DNA of 64,000 nt from Colocasia esculenta (GCA_014218235.1 CM024764.1:70593184-70657183); one strand, 5' to 3'; shown: positions 52,845 through 64,000, counted from the stretch's first letter. A program made the numbers and translations. The notes: generated by a model from the sequence alone, not told the origin.

Positions 52845-55140
52845 CTGAGACCTGCTTCATGACCTGCGGACTACTCCGTTGGCCTGGTTTTATCTTCAAG
52901 TGACATCAGTTGTATTGGCGCCGTTGGCTTCAAGACCCACGAATGACTTCGTCGGCCTGGTTTCATCATCAGTCGTGTCGACGTCATCAGCTTCGAGACC
53001 TACGAATGACTTCGTCGGCCTGGTTTCATATTCAGGTGATGCCAGTTGTGTTGACGTCATCAGCTTCAAGACCTACGAATGCCTTCGTCGGCCTGGTTTC
53101 ATATTCAGGTGACGCTAGTTGTGTTGACGCCATCAGCTTCAAGACCCACGAATGACTTCGTTGGCCTGGTTTCATATTCAGGTGACGCCAATTTTGTTGA
53201 CGCCATCAGCTTCAAGACCTATGGGAAACTCCGTCGGCCTGGTTTCATCAACTGGGGACGTCGATCATGTTGACGTCGACAGCTTCAAGACCGACGAATG
53301 ACTTCGTTGGCATGATTTCATCAACTGGGGACGTTGATCATGTTGACGCCATCAGCTTCAAGACCTACGGGAAACTCCGTCGGCCTGGTTTCATCAACTG
53401 GGGACGTCGATCATGTTGACGTCGATAGCTTCAAGACCCACGAATGACTTTGTTGGCCTGATTTCATCAACTGGGGACGTCGATTATGTCGACGCCATCA
53501 GCTTCAAGACCTACGGAAACTCCGTCGGCCTGGTTGCATATTCAGGTGATGTCGATTGTGTCGACATCATCAGCTTCAAGACCCACGAATGACTCCGTTG
53601 GCCTAGCTTCATATTCTGGGGACGTCAGTTATGTTGACGCCATCAGCTTCAAGACCCACGAATGACTTCGTTGGTCTGGTTTCATATTCTGGGGACGTCG
53701 GTTATGTCGACGCCATCAGCTTCAAGACCTACGGGAAACTCCGTCGGCCTGGTTTCATCTTCTGGGGACGTCGGTTATGTCGACGCCATCAGCTTCAAGA
53801 CCCACGAATGACTTCGTTGGCCTGGTTTCATATTCTGGAGACGCCAGTTGTGTTGACGCCATCAGCTTCAAGACCTACGGGAACTCTGTCGGCCTGGTTT
53901 CATCATCAGGGGACGTCGATTATGCTGACGCCATCAGCTTCAAGACCTACGGGAAACTCTGTCGGTCTGGTTTCATCATCTGGGGATGTCGATTATGTTG
54001 ACGTCGACATCTTCAAGACCCACGAATGACTTCGTTGGCCTGGTTTCATATTCAGGTGACGCCGTTTATGTTGACGCCATCAGCTTTAAGACCTACGAGA
54101 ACTCCGTCAGTCTGGTTTCATCATCTGGGGACGTCGATTATGTTGACGCCATCAGCTTCAAGACCTACGGGAAACTCTGTCGGCCTGGTTTCATCATCTG
54201 GGGACGTCGATTATGTTGACGTCGACAGCTTCAAGACCACGAATGACTTCGTTGGCCTGGTTTCATCATCAGAGGACGTCGATTATGTTGACGCCATCAG
54301 CTTCAAGACCTACGGGAAACTCTGTCGGTCTGGTTTCATCATCTGGGGACGTCGATTATTTGACGCCATCAGCTTCAAGACCTACGGGAAACTCCGTCGG
54401 CCTGGTTTCATCATCTGGGGACGTCGATTATGTTGACGTCGACAGCTTCAAGACCCACAAATGACTTCGTTGGCCTAGTTTCATATTCAGGTGACGTCGT
54501 TTATGTTGACACCATCAGCTTCAAGACCTACGGGAACTCTGTCGGTCTGGTTTCATCATCTGGGGACGTCGATTATGTTGACGCCATCAGCTTCAAGACC
54601 TACGGGAAACTCCGTCGGCCTGGTTTCATCATCTGAGGACGTCGATTATGTTGACGTCGACAGCTTCAAGACCCACGAATGACTTCGTTGGCCTGGTTTC
54701 ATATTCAGGTGACGCCGTTTATGTTGACGCCATCAGCTTTAAGACCTACGGGAACTCCGTCGATCTGGTTTCATCATCTGGGGACGTCGATTATGTTGAC
54801 GCCATCAACTTCAAGACTACGGGAAACTCCGTCGTCCTGTTTCGTCATCTGGGGACGTCGATTATGTTGACGTCGACAGCTTCAAGACCACGAATGACTT
54901 CGTTGGCCTGGTTTCATCATCAGGGGACGTCGATTATGTTGAAGCCATCAGCTTCAAGACCTACGGGAAACTCTGTCGGTCTGGTTCATCATCTGGGGAC
55001 GTCGATTATGTTGACGCCATCAGCTTCAAGACTACGGGAAACTCGTCGGTCTGGTTTCATCATCTGGGGACGTCGATTATGTTGACGTCGACAGCTTCAA
55101 GACCCACGAATGACTTCGTTGGCCTGGTTTCATCTTCTGG
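52845..55140 (+). repeat. satellite array, about 73 bp monomer, about 32 copies, partly a trimeric higher-order repeat
   Basis: The monomer contains GACGTCGATTATGTTGACGC, CATCAGCTTCAAGACC, a variable core and GGCCTGGTTTCATCATCTGG. Spacing measured between units is 72-73 bp (54131, 54204, 54276). The variable core is type A (TACGGGAAACTCCGTCGG) or type B (CACGAATGACTTCGTTGG). From about 53790 to the end the order is B-A-A, repeated about six times. Before that it is mostly B-A or B-only. Overlapping open frames on the plus strand are products of the repeat, not genes. Confidence 0.95.
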
Positions 55141-57300
55141 TGTTGGAATTGGTGACATCCATGGACATTACATATGTGATCAACACATGTCCTTAGAGCA
55201 ACTTATTTTCAGTGAGCCGATCCTTGATTGCTGCTTGTGATGGTCGAAGATCTTGGAGTTCCCCTAGGGTGCACACAGCTTCATCTGTGCATCGACCCTT
55301 GAATTTCTCGTGCTTTTCTAGCTCGTATATTACAACGTGCATCTGCCCCCACATTGGCCGGTGCAAGTTGTCTTATGCTTCTCTTTTCTATTGCATTTGG
55401 AGCCCCTGAGATCGCGGCGGGTGTAGACGCGAGATTTGCCCACTTCCCGCAAGGCAATTTGGCCCATTAAGCTTCGTTTGACCGTTCGTTGACTGGCCTC
55501 GGATTCCATGTAGACGGCATCATCGACCGCCGCCTACTACTGATTGACGGCATTCCCCCTGGACGCCGACCCATATTGGCGTCCACCTCGATGGACGTCT
55601 GCATGCGGTTGGCGGCCTGATCCCTGGACGTCTACCGCGTTTACCGGGTCTGCCCAACTAACCCGAGATTCCAGCCCACTTGCGCCCTTGTCTCGCCCAT
55701 GCAACGCATGGGCCGTTCCCAACGGGTATATGGGCCACCTTGGCAGTCCCTTGACCCAGTAAAAATCCCATTTGGCCTCTCCCCATTGGTTGGAGCTTAA
55801 CACACATGGAGTGCCACATGTGCAAGTGTGTTTCTTCACACTTGAGCATCCAATGCTCTCAACCCCGAGCTCACTGTCTATATAACTCCCCCTTGGCCCC
55901 TCTGAACAAGGGGGGAGAGGCTGGACGCCCAAGCTTTGTTGCCTTGAGAGAAGAGAGAGAAAAAGTCACCTAAGCTTCTATTCTCATTCCCTCTCATTCT
56001 CCCAACTCTATGAGCGACCAGATGGCTTCATCAGGAGCTGGAGGAGCCCACTAAGGAGCCGAGCAAGCTGCAAAAAAACGAGGATCATCTCCCTCCTCTC
56101 TTCCTCTTCTTCTACTATCTCTCTCAATCTTTGCATGTCACACACACACACCACATACCCTAAGCACGTAGGGCACCTTCCTACACACCTAAAAGGGTTT
56201 CCCAACCAAAAACGGAGGGAAGAAGGGTCCATAGCACTTGGCCACCCCTCTTCTCAAGTCCGCAACGGTACGGGACTTTCCTTTGGGCCATTCTCTTCTT
56301 TTTGGACGTTCACACTGCACTTCTTTTAGTCTTAGAGTCTTTCTTGTGGCAGGAACATATCAACGAGACCGCGGAGCTCTCTTCCTTTGGCCGGCCGAAG
56401 GAGAAGAAGTTGGAGTCCAATGATCACCCGCTACGTGAGGCTACTGCACCGACGTGATCACAACACCTCCTTGGGCACAGGTAAGGCCCTGGCGATCACA
56501 ACATCTCCCTTCCATTCGTGGTTTTTCTTCTTCTTTCCCTTGTCAACCTGGTCAAAAGGAGGTCAACGAAGTCAACCAGTGCCCCTTCATCGCCAACGAG
56601 GAGCAACGACGTCCGCAAATCGCCAACCGTCCAGAGGATCCATCGGCATCCGGGGTGCGCGGCAAACGGATCGTCCACAGCTCTTTTCTGGCGATCACGG
56701 TGGGACCACACTGCTGCTGCGGTCTGAGTGCATCCAGGTAGACGGCATCGATCTTGCCGCCTACCCAGGTAAACGTCCAGACTTCCTGCTGTTGAACTCT
56801 CTTTAGCGTCCATATAGGGTGACGTTTACTATCTGTTAGCGTCAGTCGATCTTGCCGTCCGCTGATTTCTGATAAACTTGGCGTCAACTGGTGTGCCGTT
56901 GAGTTTTCACAGAAACCTGTTTTTCCTCTGTTTTCTGTTTGTTTTGCCTTCTTTTTACTTTTTGTTTGCTTACTGTTTGTCTCTAACAGTCCTCAGTCTC
57001 CAGGGGGTCTTCTTCTCCTCTTTTCTAGCTTCCCCTCACATTTCTAGGATCACCCTTCTTCGGTTTACAACCTTTTACTCGGGATTCCCGCTCGGGTAAA
57101 TCGGTTGGCTCCGAAGAAAACTCTATAAGTCCCTAAATTCCGTGGATTCCCTCACGTACGGGGCAGGAGGACCTTTACCCACCTGTCTAGTCACCTACTT
57201 ACCGGATTTGAGTGAGCTTTGAGAGAACGGTCCTTACCAATCAACTTAACTCAACACACATTGGTAATTTTTAAAATTTTGGGACGTTGATTGCTAACAT
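55141..57300 (+). mobile_element. LTR and leader of a third, Tat/Ogre-like gypsy element
   Basis: A TATA box (CTATATAACTCCC) lies at about 55878-55890. Hairpin modules lie at 55510-55537 and 56737-56765. Its part 55990-56600 matches the inverted copy at 46480-47200. The exact LTR edges and the primer site could not be fixed; no TGGCGCCGT site was seen. The gag frame starts about 100 bp after this interval. Confidence 0.6.
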
Positions 57301-57408
57301 TGTTTGGTAGAAACCCACATTTCTGTCTAAACAGTAAAGTTAATCAACTTTAACCACTCTAAAATCCATAGGTTGTGTGCTAATGGACACTTGGTTGGAT
57401 CCTTTGAC

Positions 57409-58935
57409 ATGGCTAACAAACCGGCTTTTGAATATGATGATAATATCAATGAAATGGTCGGTATGATTAATACCAATGTCCAGCCTGAGAGTCAGTCCAA
57501 TCATCCTCTCAGGCTGATAACAAGAAGTGAGTCTAGGGTCAATCCCACTCATGATCAAGACAGTCAGGAAGACCCCGAGTTTGCTAGACTCATGTCCCGG
57601 TACTCGCCCGACGATATCATTTCTGATTTCAAAGCATACTGTCCGGGCAGCTACCTCCCCTTCCACACCATCTTTATCCCCATTCAATGCCTCCACATCT
57701 AGACCCACTCCTAAACCAGTCACCCCATCCCGAGTTCCTGTCTCCGCCTTCATTCCTCCTGTCACTCCCGTCCTCCTTGCCTACCCCAGTTCTCCCTCCT
57801 CCTTCCGCCTATTCGCCACCTACCCAAATCGCACCCCTCATTCAATCTAAATCTGTTCCCCTTTCGGAGGTTGAAAGTCTCGTTAGAAGCTTGTAGCGGA
57901 TTCCTTATCCCATTCTAAACCTCATTCGCTATTAAACTACTGCAAGCTCCCCAACGCTTACTTTCCCCCCGACTTCAAGGCCCCAAAATACCGCAAGTAT
58001 GATGGGACCTCCGACCCCCAATTTCATCTCGCCGGCTTCACCATGGACTCCCATCGGTGTTATATGATCGGGTCCTCTTAGTTCACCTTTTCCAACATCA
58101 TTGGAAGGGGAAGCTTTGAGGTGGTTTACCTCTCTACCCGCATCTGACCTTGTTAACTTTGACATAGTCTCCGAGCGATTCATCTCGCACTTTTCATACA
58201 TGGCCACTCAAGTCCCCACACTTTCCGACTTGATGGCAGAAAAGATGAGTCGAACGAAGACTTTGTAACCTACGCCAACCGATGGAGGTCCATGGCCTCA
58301 AGAGCTGACATTCCTATCCCGAGTCTCAAGCCATAACCCCTTGGTTACTAACACTACTCCTGTGCTCCGCTCCGTCTTAATGCTAAGTGAGTTCCACTCC
58401 TTCTCACATCTCTACAACAGAGCCAGGGTAGTTGAAAATCAAATCAAAGACTCCTCTCTCCCCCACTTCTTTGAGGAAAGCCGAAAGCTCGCAAGACTCC
58501 CGCGGCACCTACCACCGAAGGGTGACCGTCAATGAGTCTGTAAATGCTTGCAGCCAGCCTTTGAGCCTCCCAACAAATCCTCTATCCCTCCGTCCAACCC
58601 TCCCTCCAATCCTCACCAATTCCCGTCACATCCTTCCAAGCCGTACTCTGCTGTTCCTCCCCCTTCTTCCGGCTACACCCGACCTGGCCCCAAAAGGTCG
58701 CACTACCCTCCCCTCCCAGAGACTCTTGAGGACGTGTTCTTCGCCCTCATGTCATGTGATGCCATCCACTCCCCCCACAAAGGAGAATAACAACCCGAGG
58801 ATTGACACCTCCAAATATTGTCCATACCATAGAGCCCATGGTCATTTTATCACCAATTGCTTTACCTTCCGTGACTGGGTCTATGATATGAATGACCAGG
58901 GTAGAATCAACTGGGAGACGTCAAGGTGGCCATAG
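57409..58935 (+). pseudogene. Tat/Ogre-like gag, heavily frameshifted
   Basis: It starts MANKPAFEYDDNINEMVGMI. A proline-rich linker follows, then a gag core in other frames: PPDFKAPKYRKYDGTSDPQF and HLAGFTMDSHRCYM, then the CHHC knuckle CPYHRAHGHFITNCFTFRDW and VYDMNDQGRINWE. The start, core and knuckle are all in different frames with many stops. The long proline-rich segment and the knuckle with a downstream D-x-G-x-I motif fit the Tat/Ogre group. Confidence 0.78.
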
Positions 58936-59080
58936 CCAAGTCTAGGTACACCAAAAAGGACCTCGGCATCTTTAGCAACCCTCTCCCCAATCACCAAAAT
59001 AGCAACCCTCCTCCTCAAATCCCAGGAAAATGTCCACACCATGACTTGTTCGGAACCCCGGGTCGTGAGGAGAGACAACA

Positions 59081-59434
59081 ATGGGGGTAGAGGGATTTGA
59101 TGAGTGGTATCCATGTCCCACTGTAGAGTCCCAGGAACCTCCCACCTCGGTAGATGCCATCCTCGAGGAAAAACCTTTAGTGCTTATCCGACCTCCTCAG
59201 GACACCTACCCCACTGTCCTCACCCCCTCTGCCTCCGAGTCATCTACTAGACCCCTCCAGCTTATCCGCCCTCAGTCTCAGGAGGCCGTCCACGTCACGC
59301 TCCGGAACCGCATCATTCCTCCACCTCCGCGGCCTTCCCAGGATGAGGAGGATAATGTTCCTCCGCCCCCGGCTGGCACCGAATATGATATTCTCCAACA
59401 CTTGATAAGACGCCCGCGAGGGTGTCTATCTTAG
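59081..59434 (+). pseudogene. Tat/Ogre-like gag-protease linker
   Basis: Open for 117 residues with VTLRNRIIPPPPRPSQDEED. It is proline-rich with no catalytic motif and leads into the protease about 200 bp downstream. Confidence 0.6.
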
Positions 59435-59559
59435 AGTTGATTCGGAGGTCGCCGTCGCATCAATCCACTCTCCTCCAATTCCTCCAGAAAATCATGGTTA
59501 TGATGACCTCCCTCCTAGCGGGGTCACCGGCGCCATTCTCTCCCTCACCCAAGGTCCCT

Positions 59560-60260
59560 CAATCTCTTTTTCGGACAAGGATCTCGCCACCCCCGAGTGT
59601 CGTTCTCTCCCTCTTTGTCTCACCATCAACCTCAATGGGGTTTCGGTGGACTCTACTCTTATCGACACCGGGGCCTCTATCAATGTCTGTCCGATGAAGA
59701 CCCTTAAGCATTGGGTTTAGGGGAAGAAATCTGGAGAAGAGTTGCTCTACCATTGCCGCCTACGACAACTCCAAAAGGTTGCCAAAGCAAAATGCTCTTA
59801 AGCTGGAAGTCGGACCCGTCACCATGTCCACTGACTTTCTAGTTCTAGATGTCGATCCGGCTTACAAAGCCATCCTCGGTCGTCCCTGGCTAGAACAGAC
59901 TCTAGGAGTCCCTTCCACCGCCCATCAATTTTCAAATTTCCGTATAATGGGCGGATTATCAAGATCAAGAGCATTCCCACTCTGGAGACTCTTAATGCTA
60001 TCACTTCAGAGCAGATGCCACACCTTTTCGTTCCGGATAAGGGGAAGGCCGGTCATGTCTCTCTTTGACTTCCCCACACCCTCTGAGCTTAGCCAACCTC
60101 CCAAGCCCACCATAGAACCTCATGTCCCATGTCTCCCGGGAAAGGTTGGGAATGATGGCAAACATTGGCTATGTTCATGGCCGCGGGTTGGGTACGGATG
60201 AAAAAGGGCAGACCCAGAGTGTCCAGGCAATCAGGAGGATGTTACCTAAGGCCGGTCTAG
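59560..60260 (+). pseudogene. Tat/Ogre-like protease with a G-patch-like segment
   Basis: LTINLNGVSVDSTLIDTGAS holds the catalytic D-T-G (59663-59671), followed by INVCPMKTL and a stop. Next: TMSTDFLVLDVDPAYKAILG, RPWLEQTLGVPSTAHQ and, near 60160-60230, GYVHGRGLGTDEKGQTQSVQ, which resembles a G-patch (GxGLGxxxxG). G-patch segments after retroviral-type proteases are known in some retroelements; its function here is unknown. Confidence 0.75.
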
Positions 60261-61286
60261 GTTTTCACCCAGACCCGGTCCATCCCGACCCGTTCATACC
60301 ATATCAACCCCTTACCTGGACTTTAAGGGAGCATTTTGTTCAGGGGCCACCCAGATGGGGACCAGGGACCCGTAATTGAAGAAATTCCTTGCTCTGAGAG
60401 TGAGGATGAAGAGGAAGAGGACCCCAAATAAAAGAATTTCTGACGATTTTGGCCTCCTCTCCCTCTTTGGCTCTGATCTTCCTACTCCCCATCTTCTCCT
60501 CCACCATCTTCATCTCCTTCTCTCTTCTAATCTTCCATCCGCATCTACTCCACTCCTCACCGTCTCCATCTCTCACCCATCCCTCGAGGCCACCTGAGTC
60601 AGCAACTCATGGTTTTGGGCCTTGATTCCCAAAAAAAAACGCCAATTATCAAAGTTGGAAATGCGAGATCTCCATTGAGCACCCTTCCTCTCTGGAATCT
60701 CTTCCGCTCGGCCAAGGGCCGACGCTCTCCCCCATTAGATTTCCCCCCCTCTGAGACCTCTTCCCATGTACATAGTTGTCCTGTACATAGCAGTCTAGAT
60801 CCTAGTTTAAATTTGGGTTTAGAGTCAGGTTTAGGGTCCAGTCTAGAGTCAGGATTAGGAGAGTCTGGTCCCTCTCAACCATGCATTCGTAAGAGAAGGG
60901 TAGGCAAGTTCCTGCCCGTATGTCATGGCCTTGGCCGAGAGGTGTGCCAAATTGAGTCAAGTCCCGGAATTTCTCGAGGAGCCTGCCCTCGTGGAGCAGA
61001 CTTTGAAGAAGGTGATTCTGTAGATGACGGTCTAGGGGTCTATCTGCTAGATTTTAGTGAGAAAGATGGGTTAGGAGAATCTGGGTCAGAAGAAGAAGAC
61101 CCAGTGAGCTCCTATGTGGATGGCACAAAAAGGTTCGACGAGCCCACCACGGCTGCAGATGAACCTACTAAAGAAGTCAATCTTGGCACCAAGGATCCCC
61201 GAAGACAGTGTTAATCAGTGCCAACTTGAGTGAGAAGAAGAGCATGCGTTGGTAGCTATCCTTAAAGAATTCTCCGACGTTTTTGC
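60261..61286 (+). pseudogene. Tat/Ogre-like protease-RT linker
   Basis: Low-similarity, acidic and serine-rich frames (60609-61214 is the longest, 201 residues). No domain is recognised. Position between protease and RT is the main reason to assign it to pol. Confidence 0.5.
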
Positions 61287-62195
61287 TTGGTCCTACGAGG
61301 ACATGCCGGACTCGACACCTCTTTGGTCGAACACCGGTTAGTCCTAAAAGCCGATGCAACCGCCGTCAAACAAAAGCTAAGGAGGCTACATCCTAAGCTA
61401 GCACTCAAGATCAAAGAGGAGATTGACAAATTGCATAAAGCCAAATTCATCAGGGTTGTGCTATATCCACATTGGGTAGCTAATATCGTCCCCGTAATGA
61501 AGAAGGACGGTAAGGTTAGGATCTGCATAGATTTCCGAGACCTTAATCGTGCTTGCCCAAAGGACGATTTCCCTCTCCCACACATAGATGTCCTAGTGCA
61601 ACACTCTGCCGGTTTTGAAATGTTATCTTTCATGGATGGTTTCTCGGGGTACAACCAGATCCGTCTGGCGGAGGAAGACCAGGAGAAACTTCTTTCACAA
61701 CACCCTGGGGGACTACTGTTACGTCGTCATGCCCTTCGGATTGAAGAACGCAGGAGCAACGTATCAAAGGGCGATGATGGCAATTTTTCATGACATGATG
61801 CATGTGCACATGGAAGTCTATGTGGACGATGTCTTGGTAAAATCAAAGACTCGACATGGCCATGCTGAAGTCCTCCGGGCAGTTCTCCAACGGTCTAGGG
61901 AGCATAAGCTTAAAATGAACCCCAAGAAGTGTGTCTTTGGAGTCTCTTCGGGAAATTGCTTGGGTTCATAGTTAGCAAAAGGGGGATTGAGATTGATCCC
62001 AACAAGGCCAAAGCCATAATCGAAATGCCTCCTCCTAAGAATATCAGAGAAGTTAGAGGGCTGATCGGCAGACTTCAATTCATTAGGAGATTCATTTCCC
62101 AGCATTCAATCCGTTGTAAGCCCTTCTACGAGATGCTAAAAGGAGAGGCAAAATTTGATTGGAACGATAAATGTCAAAAGGCCTTTGATGATTGA
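61287..62195 (+). pseudogene. Tat/Ogre-like reverse transcriptase
   Basis: HRLVLKADATAVKQKLRRLH, VANIVPVMKKDGKVRICIDF, RDLNRACPKDDFPLPHIDVL and MLSFMDGFSGYNQIRLAEED (catalytic Asp). After a frameshift near 61690: VVMPFGLKNAGATYQRAMMA, HMEVYVDDVLVKSKTR (YVDD intact) and HKLKMNPKKCVFGVSSG. A further shift follows before GFIVSKRGIEIDPNKAKAII and LQFIRRFISQ. Confidence 0.9.
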
Positions 62196-62650
62196 AGAGT
62201 TACCTATTCAATCCCCCTGTTCTCGCTCCTCCGGTCCCGGGTCGGCCTTTATTGCTCTATGTATCAACTACTGAAGATTCAACTGGAGCGTTTTGGCCCA
62301 ATATGACGACGAGAAGAAGGAGAGAGCGGTGTATTATTTATCCAAGTTGTTCAATGAGGCTGAAAAGAAGTACACCGCTATGGAAAGAACATGCGCGCCG
62401 TCGTCTGGGTCGCCCAAAAGTTAAAGCATATTTCTTGGCTCATGAAGTGAAACTTTTGGCGCGTATGGACCCTATTCGGTTCTTGCTAGAGAAGCCCGTC
62501 CTAACTGAGCGGTTGATGAGGTGGCAAAGTTTTCTCAATCAATTTGACATCACCTACGTCAATCAAAAGTCGATCAAGGGGCATGCCATAGCTGAGCACC
62601 TAGCCCATCACCCTTACCTCGTATTCTCCAGTCGACGAAACTTTCCCGAT
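62192..62650 (+). pseudogene. Tat/Ogre-like RNase H
   Basis: LKSYLFNPPVLAPPVPGRPL then LLYVSTTEDSTGAFW. After frame noise: KVKAYFLAHEVKLLARMDPI, LTERLMRWQSFLNQFDITYV and GHAIAEHLAHHP. Confidence 0.83.
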
Positions 62651-63060
62651 GAAGAGTTAGGAGCCATCATCGATGGTGAGCCTTCGTGGGTGCTTTACTT
62701 CGACGGGGCTCTCAATTCTAAGGGTGTGATAGGGGCAGTCCTCCTCTCTCCGGAAGGGGTAGTCATTCCGCATGCCTACCAATTAGCCTTCCGGCCACGA
62801 ACATGTGGCCGAGTATGAGGCTCTCCTAGTTGGATTAAGATGGCATTGTTGCTCGGAGTCAAGGAATTAAGGATTATTGGAGATTCGCAGTTGATACTCC
62901 GGCAATCTCTCAGCAAGTACCAACCCGGGACCCCAAGTTGAAACCATATCAAGAGTTGGTAGCAAAGGTAATCCGGCAGTTTAGGAAGCTCACCCTTGTC
63001 CACACCCCTAGGGCCCAAACATCCTAGCAGATTCCCTCGCCTCTCTGGCCTCTTCCATTC
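62651..63060 (+). pseudogene. Tat/Ogre-like second (archaeal-type) RNase H
   Basis: EPSWVLYFDGALNSKGVIGA and VLLSPEGVVIPHAYQLAF, then across a frameshift VAEYEALLVGL, LRIIGDSQLILRQSLSKYQP and VHTPRAQTS. The catalytic residues YFD, AEYEA and GDSQ are all visible. This domain places the element in the Tat/Ogre group. Confidence 0.85.
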
Positions 63061-64000
63061 CCATTCCTTTGGGAAAGTCCTCCGAACCGTCTCTGTTCAA
63101 AGGTTAAGATCCCTTCTCATGCTGATCCCTGGTTTGTTCAACTTCAATCTCCCTCCTATCGAATCAATGCACTCTCAAAAGAGCCTGAAATCGACCTCGA
63201 TGATGGCCATCCCTGTTATTTGACATTGAGAACTACCTCAAAGATGGATCCTTCCCGGATTACGCCACTTCTGCCGATAGACGGGCTATTCGCCGTGTCT
63301 CCGAACGGTACAAAATCATAGGTGGCGTTCTCTACAAGAAATCCCTCAGTGGGGTCTATCTCCGTTGCCTTGATGAAATCGAATCTGAAAGCATTGTTGA
63401 AGCTGCTCACTCTAGTGAATGTGGTGGCCATGTCAATGGTAGAGCAATTGCCCAAAAGTTGCTAAGACACTATTACTGGCCTACCATGGAAGATTTGCAC
63501 CCATTTTGTCCGTCACTGTGCTAAATGCCAATTGCACGGTGATAAAATTCATGCTCCTTCTTCCTCTCTTCATCCCCTTATTGCTCCATGGCCTTTCGCC
63601 ATGTGGGCATTCGATGTGGTCGGTCCTCTCGCGGATAGAACCGGCGAAGTCCGAAGAAATCCTTCATTCTGACCGCCACAGAGTACTTCACAAAGTGGGC
63701 TGAAGCGGAAGCGTTCATAGAAGTCAAAGCATCAACAGTTTGTCAAGTTCATCAAGCGCAACATCCTTGCAAGGTTTGGCGTGCCTCGGGACATCGTCAC
63801 GACACGGACCACAGTTCACTTCACAGGAGCTTCGCGACATGTGTGGTAAATATGGTATCAATTTGCATCATTCATCACCATACTATCCACAAGGTAACGG
63901 ACAAGCGGAAGCTACTAATAAAACTCTCATCAAAATCATAAAGAAACTGCAAGTCTCACAACAATGCTGACTGGCCAGATCGCTTGGTTGAAGCTCTTTG
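63061..64000 (+). pseudogene. Tat/Ogre-like integrase, cut by window end
   Basis: Linker EPEIDLDDGHPCY, then the zinc domain (AHSSECGGHVNGRAIAQKLL, RHYYWPTMEDLHPF and CAKCQLHGD). The core starts FAMWAFDVVGPLADRTG (first Asp). Around the second Asp the expected TDNGxQF is damaged by a frameshift near 63798-63815. Then FTSQELRDMCGKYGINLHHS and PYYPQGNGQAEATNKTLIKI (catalytic Glu kept). The C-terminus lies beyond the window. Confidence 0.85.

Noticed and set aside
52879..55085. Many plus-strand frames with SASRPT / ISFKTY peptides, possibly a repeat protein
   Set aside because: They are translations of a 73 bp satellite whose frame shifts every monomer. There is no start context, promoter or domain.

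Overview
The window is intergenic heterochromatin of a flowering plant, packed with nested transposable elements. The sequence shows an Au-type SINE, Ty1/copia and Ty3/gypsy (Tekay/Del chromovirus and Tat/Ogre-like) retrotransposons, hAT and other MITEs, and a satellite array. A monocot is possible but not demonstrated. A run of exactly 100 N at 30825-30924 marks a scaffold gap of unknown true size. I support only one host gene: a 57-residue STMP1-like (DUF4535) mitochondrial membrane microprotein at 3289-3462 (minus).

Layout. 1-3600: unique-looking DNA with a 165 bp MITE, an Au SINE with 22 bp target duplications, and the STMP1-like gene. 3600-6540: a foldback element of about 1.6 kb, AT-rich DNA, a (TA)n tract and a GC-rich hairpin MITE. 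6828-10330: a minus-strand copia LTR with its polypurine tract, then a long minus-strand Tekay-type LTR ending in an inverted repeat. 10342-14361: a decayed plus-strand copia. 14362-16300: rearranged minus-strand copia pieces, with a 753 bp solo LTR inside the reverse transcriptase. 16320-about 25000: a plus-strand Tork/Tnt1-like copia split by two solo LTRs of 2627 and 2128 bp, each with a perfect 5 bp target duplication.

26889-30824: a Tat-like gypsy (LTR, primer binding site, gag, protease, start of RT) whose gag carries a 386 bp hAT MITE with a perfect 8 bp duplication. 30925-41727: a young Tekay chromovirus with inverted and duplicated LTR pieces and an inverted gag segment next to the gap. 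41728-43681: the 5' end of a minus-strand copia whose LTR carries eight perfect CTGTCGACAG palindromes. 43682-46455: a second Tat copy. 46480-52840: motif-rich noncoding retroelement sequence. 52845-55140: a satellite of about 73 bp that becomes a trimeric higher-order repeat. 55141-64000: a third, more degenerate Tat/Ogre-like element cut by the window edge.

Nearly every element gene is broken by stops or frameshifts, so function is read from domain order only. The most unusual signal is a ladder of short, often two-tier hairpins in the LTRs. One hairpin module (TAG-A-CGGCA, TCGAT-like loop, TGCCG-CTA) occurs in both the Tekay LTR and the LTR/leader of the Tat/Ogre-like element, two separate gypsy lineages. 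The copia LTR carries its own phased palindrome array.
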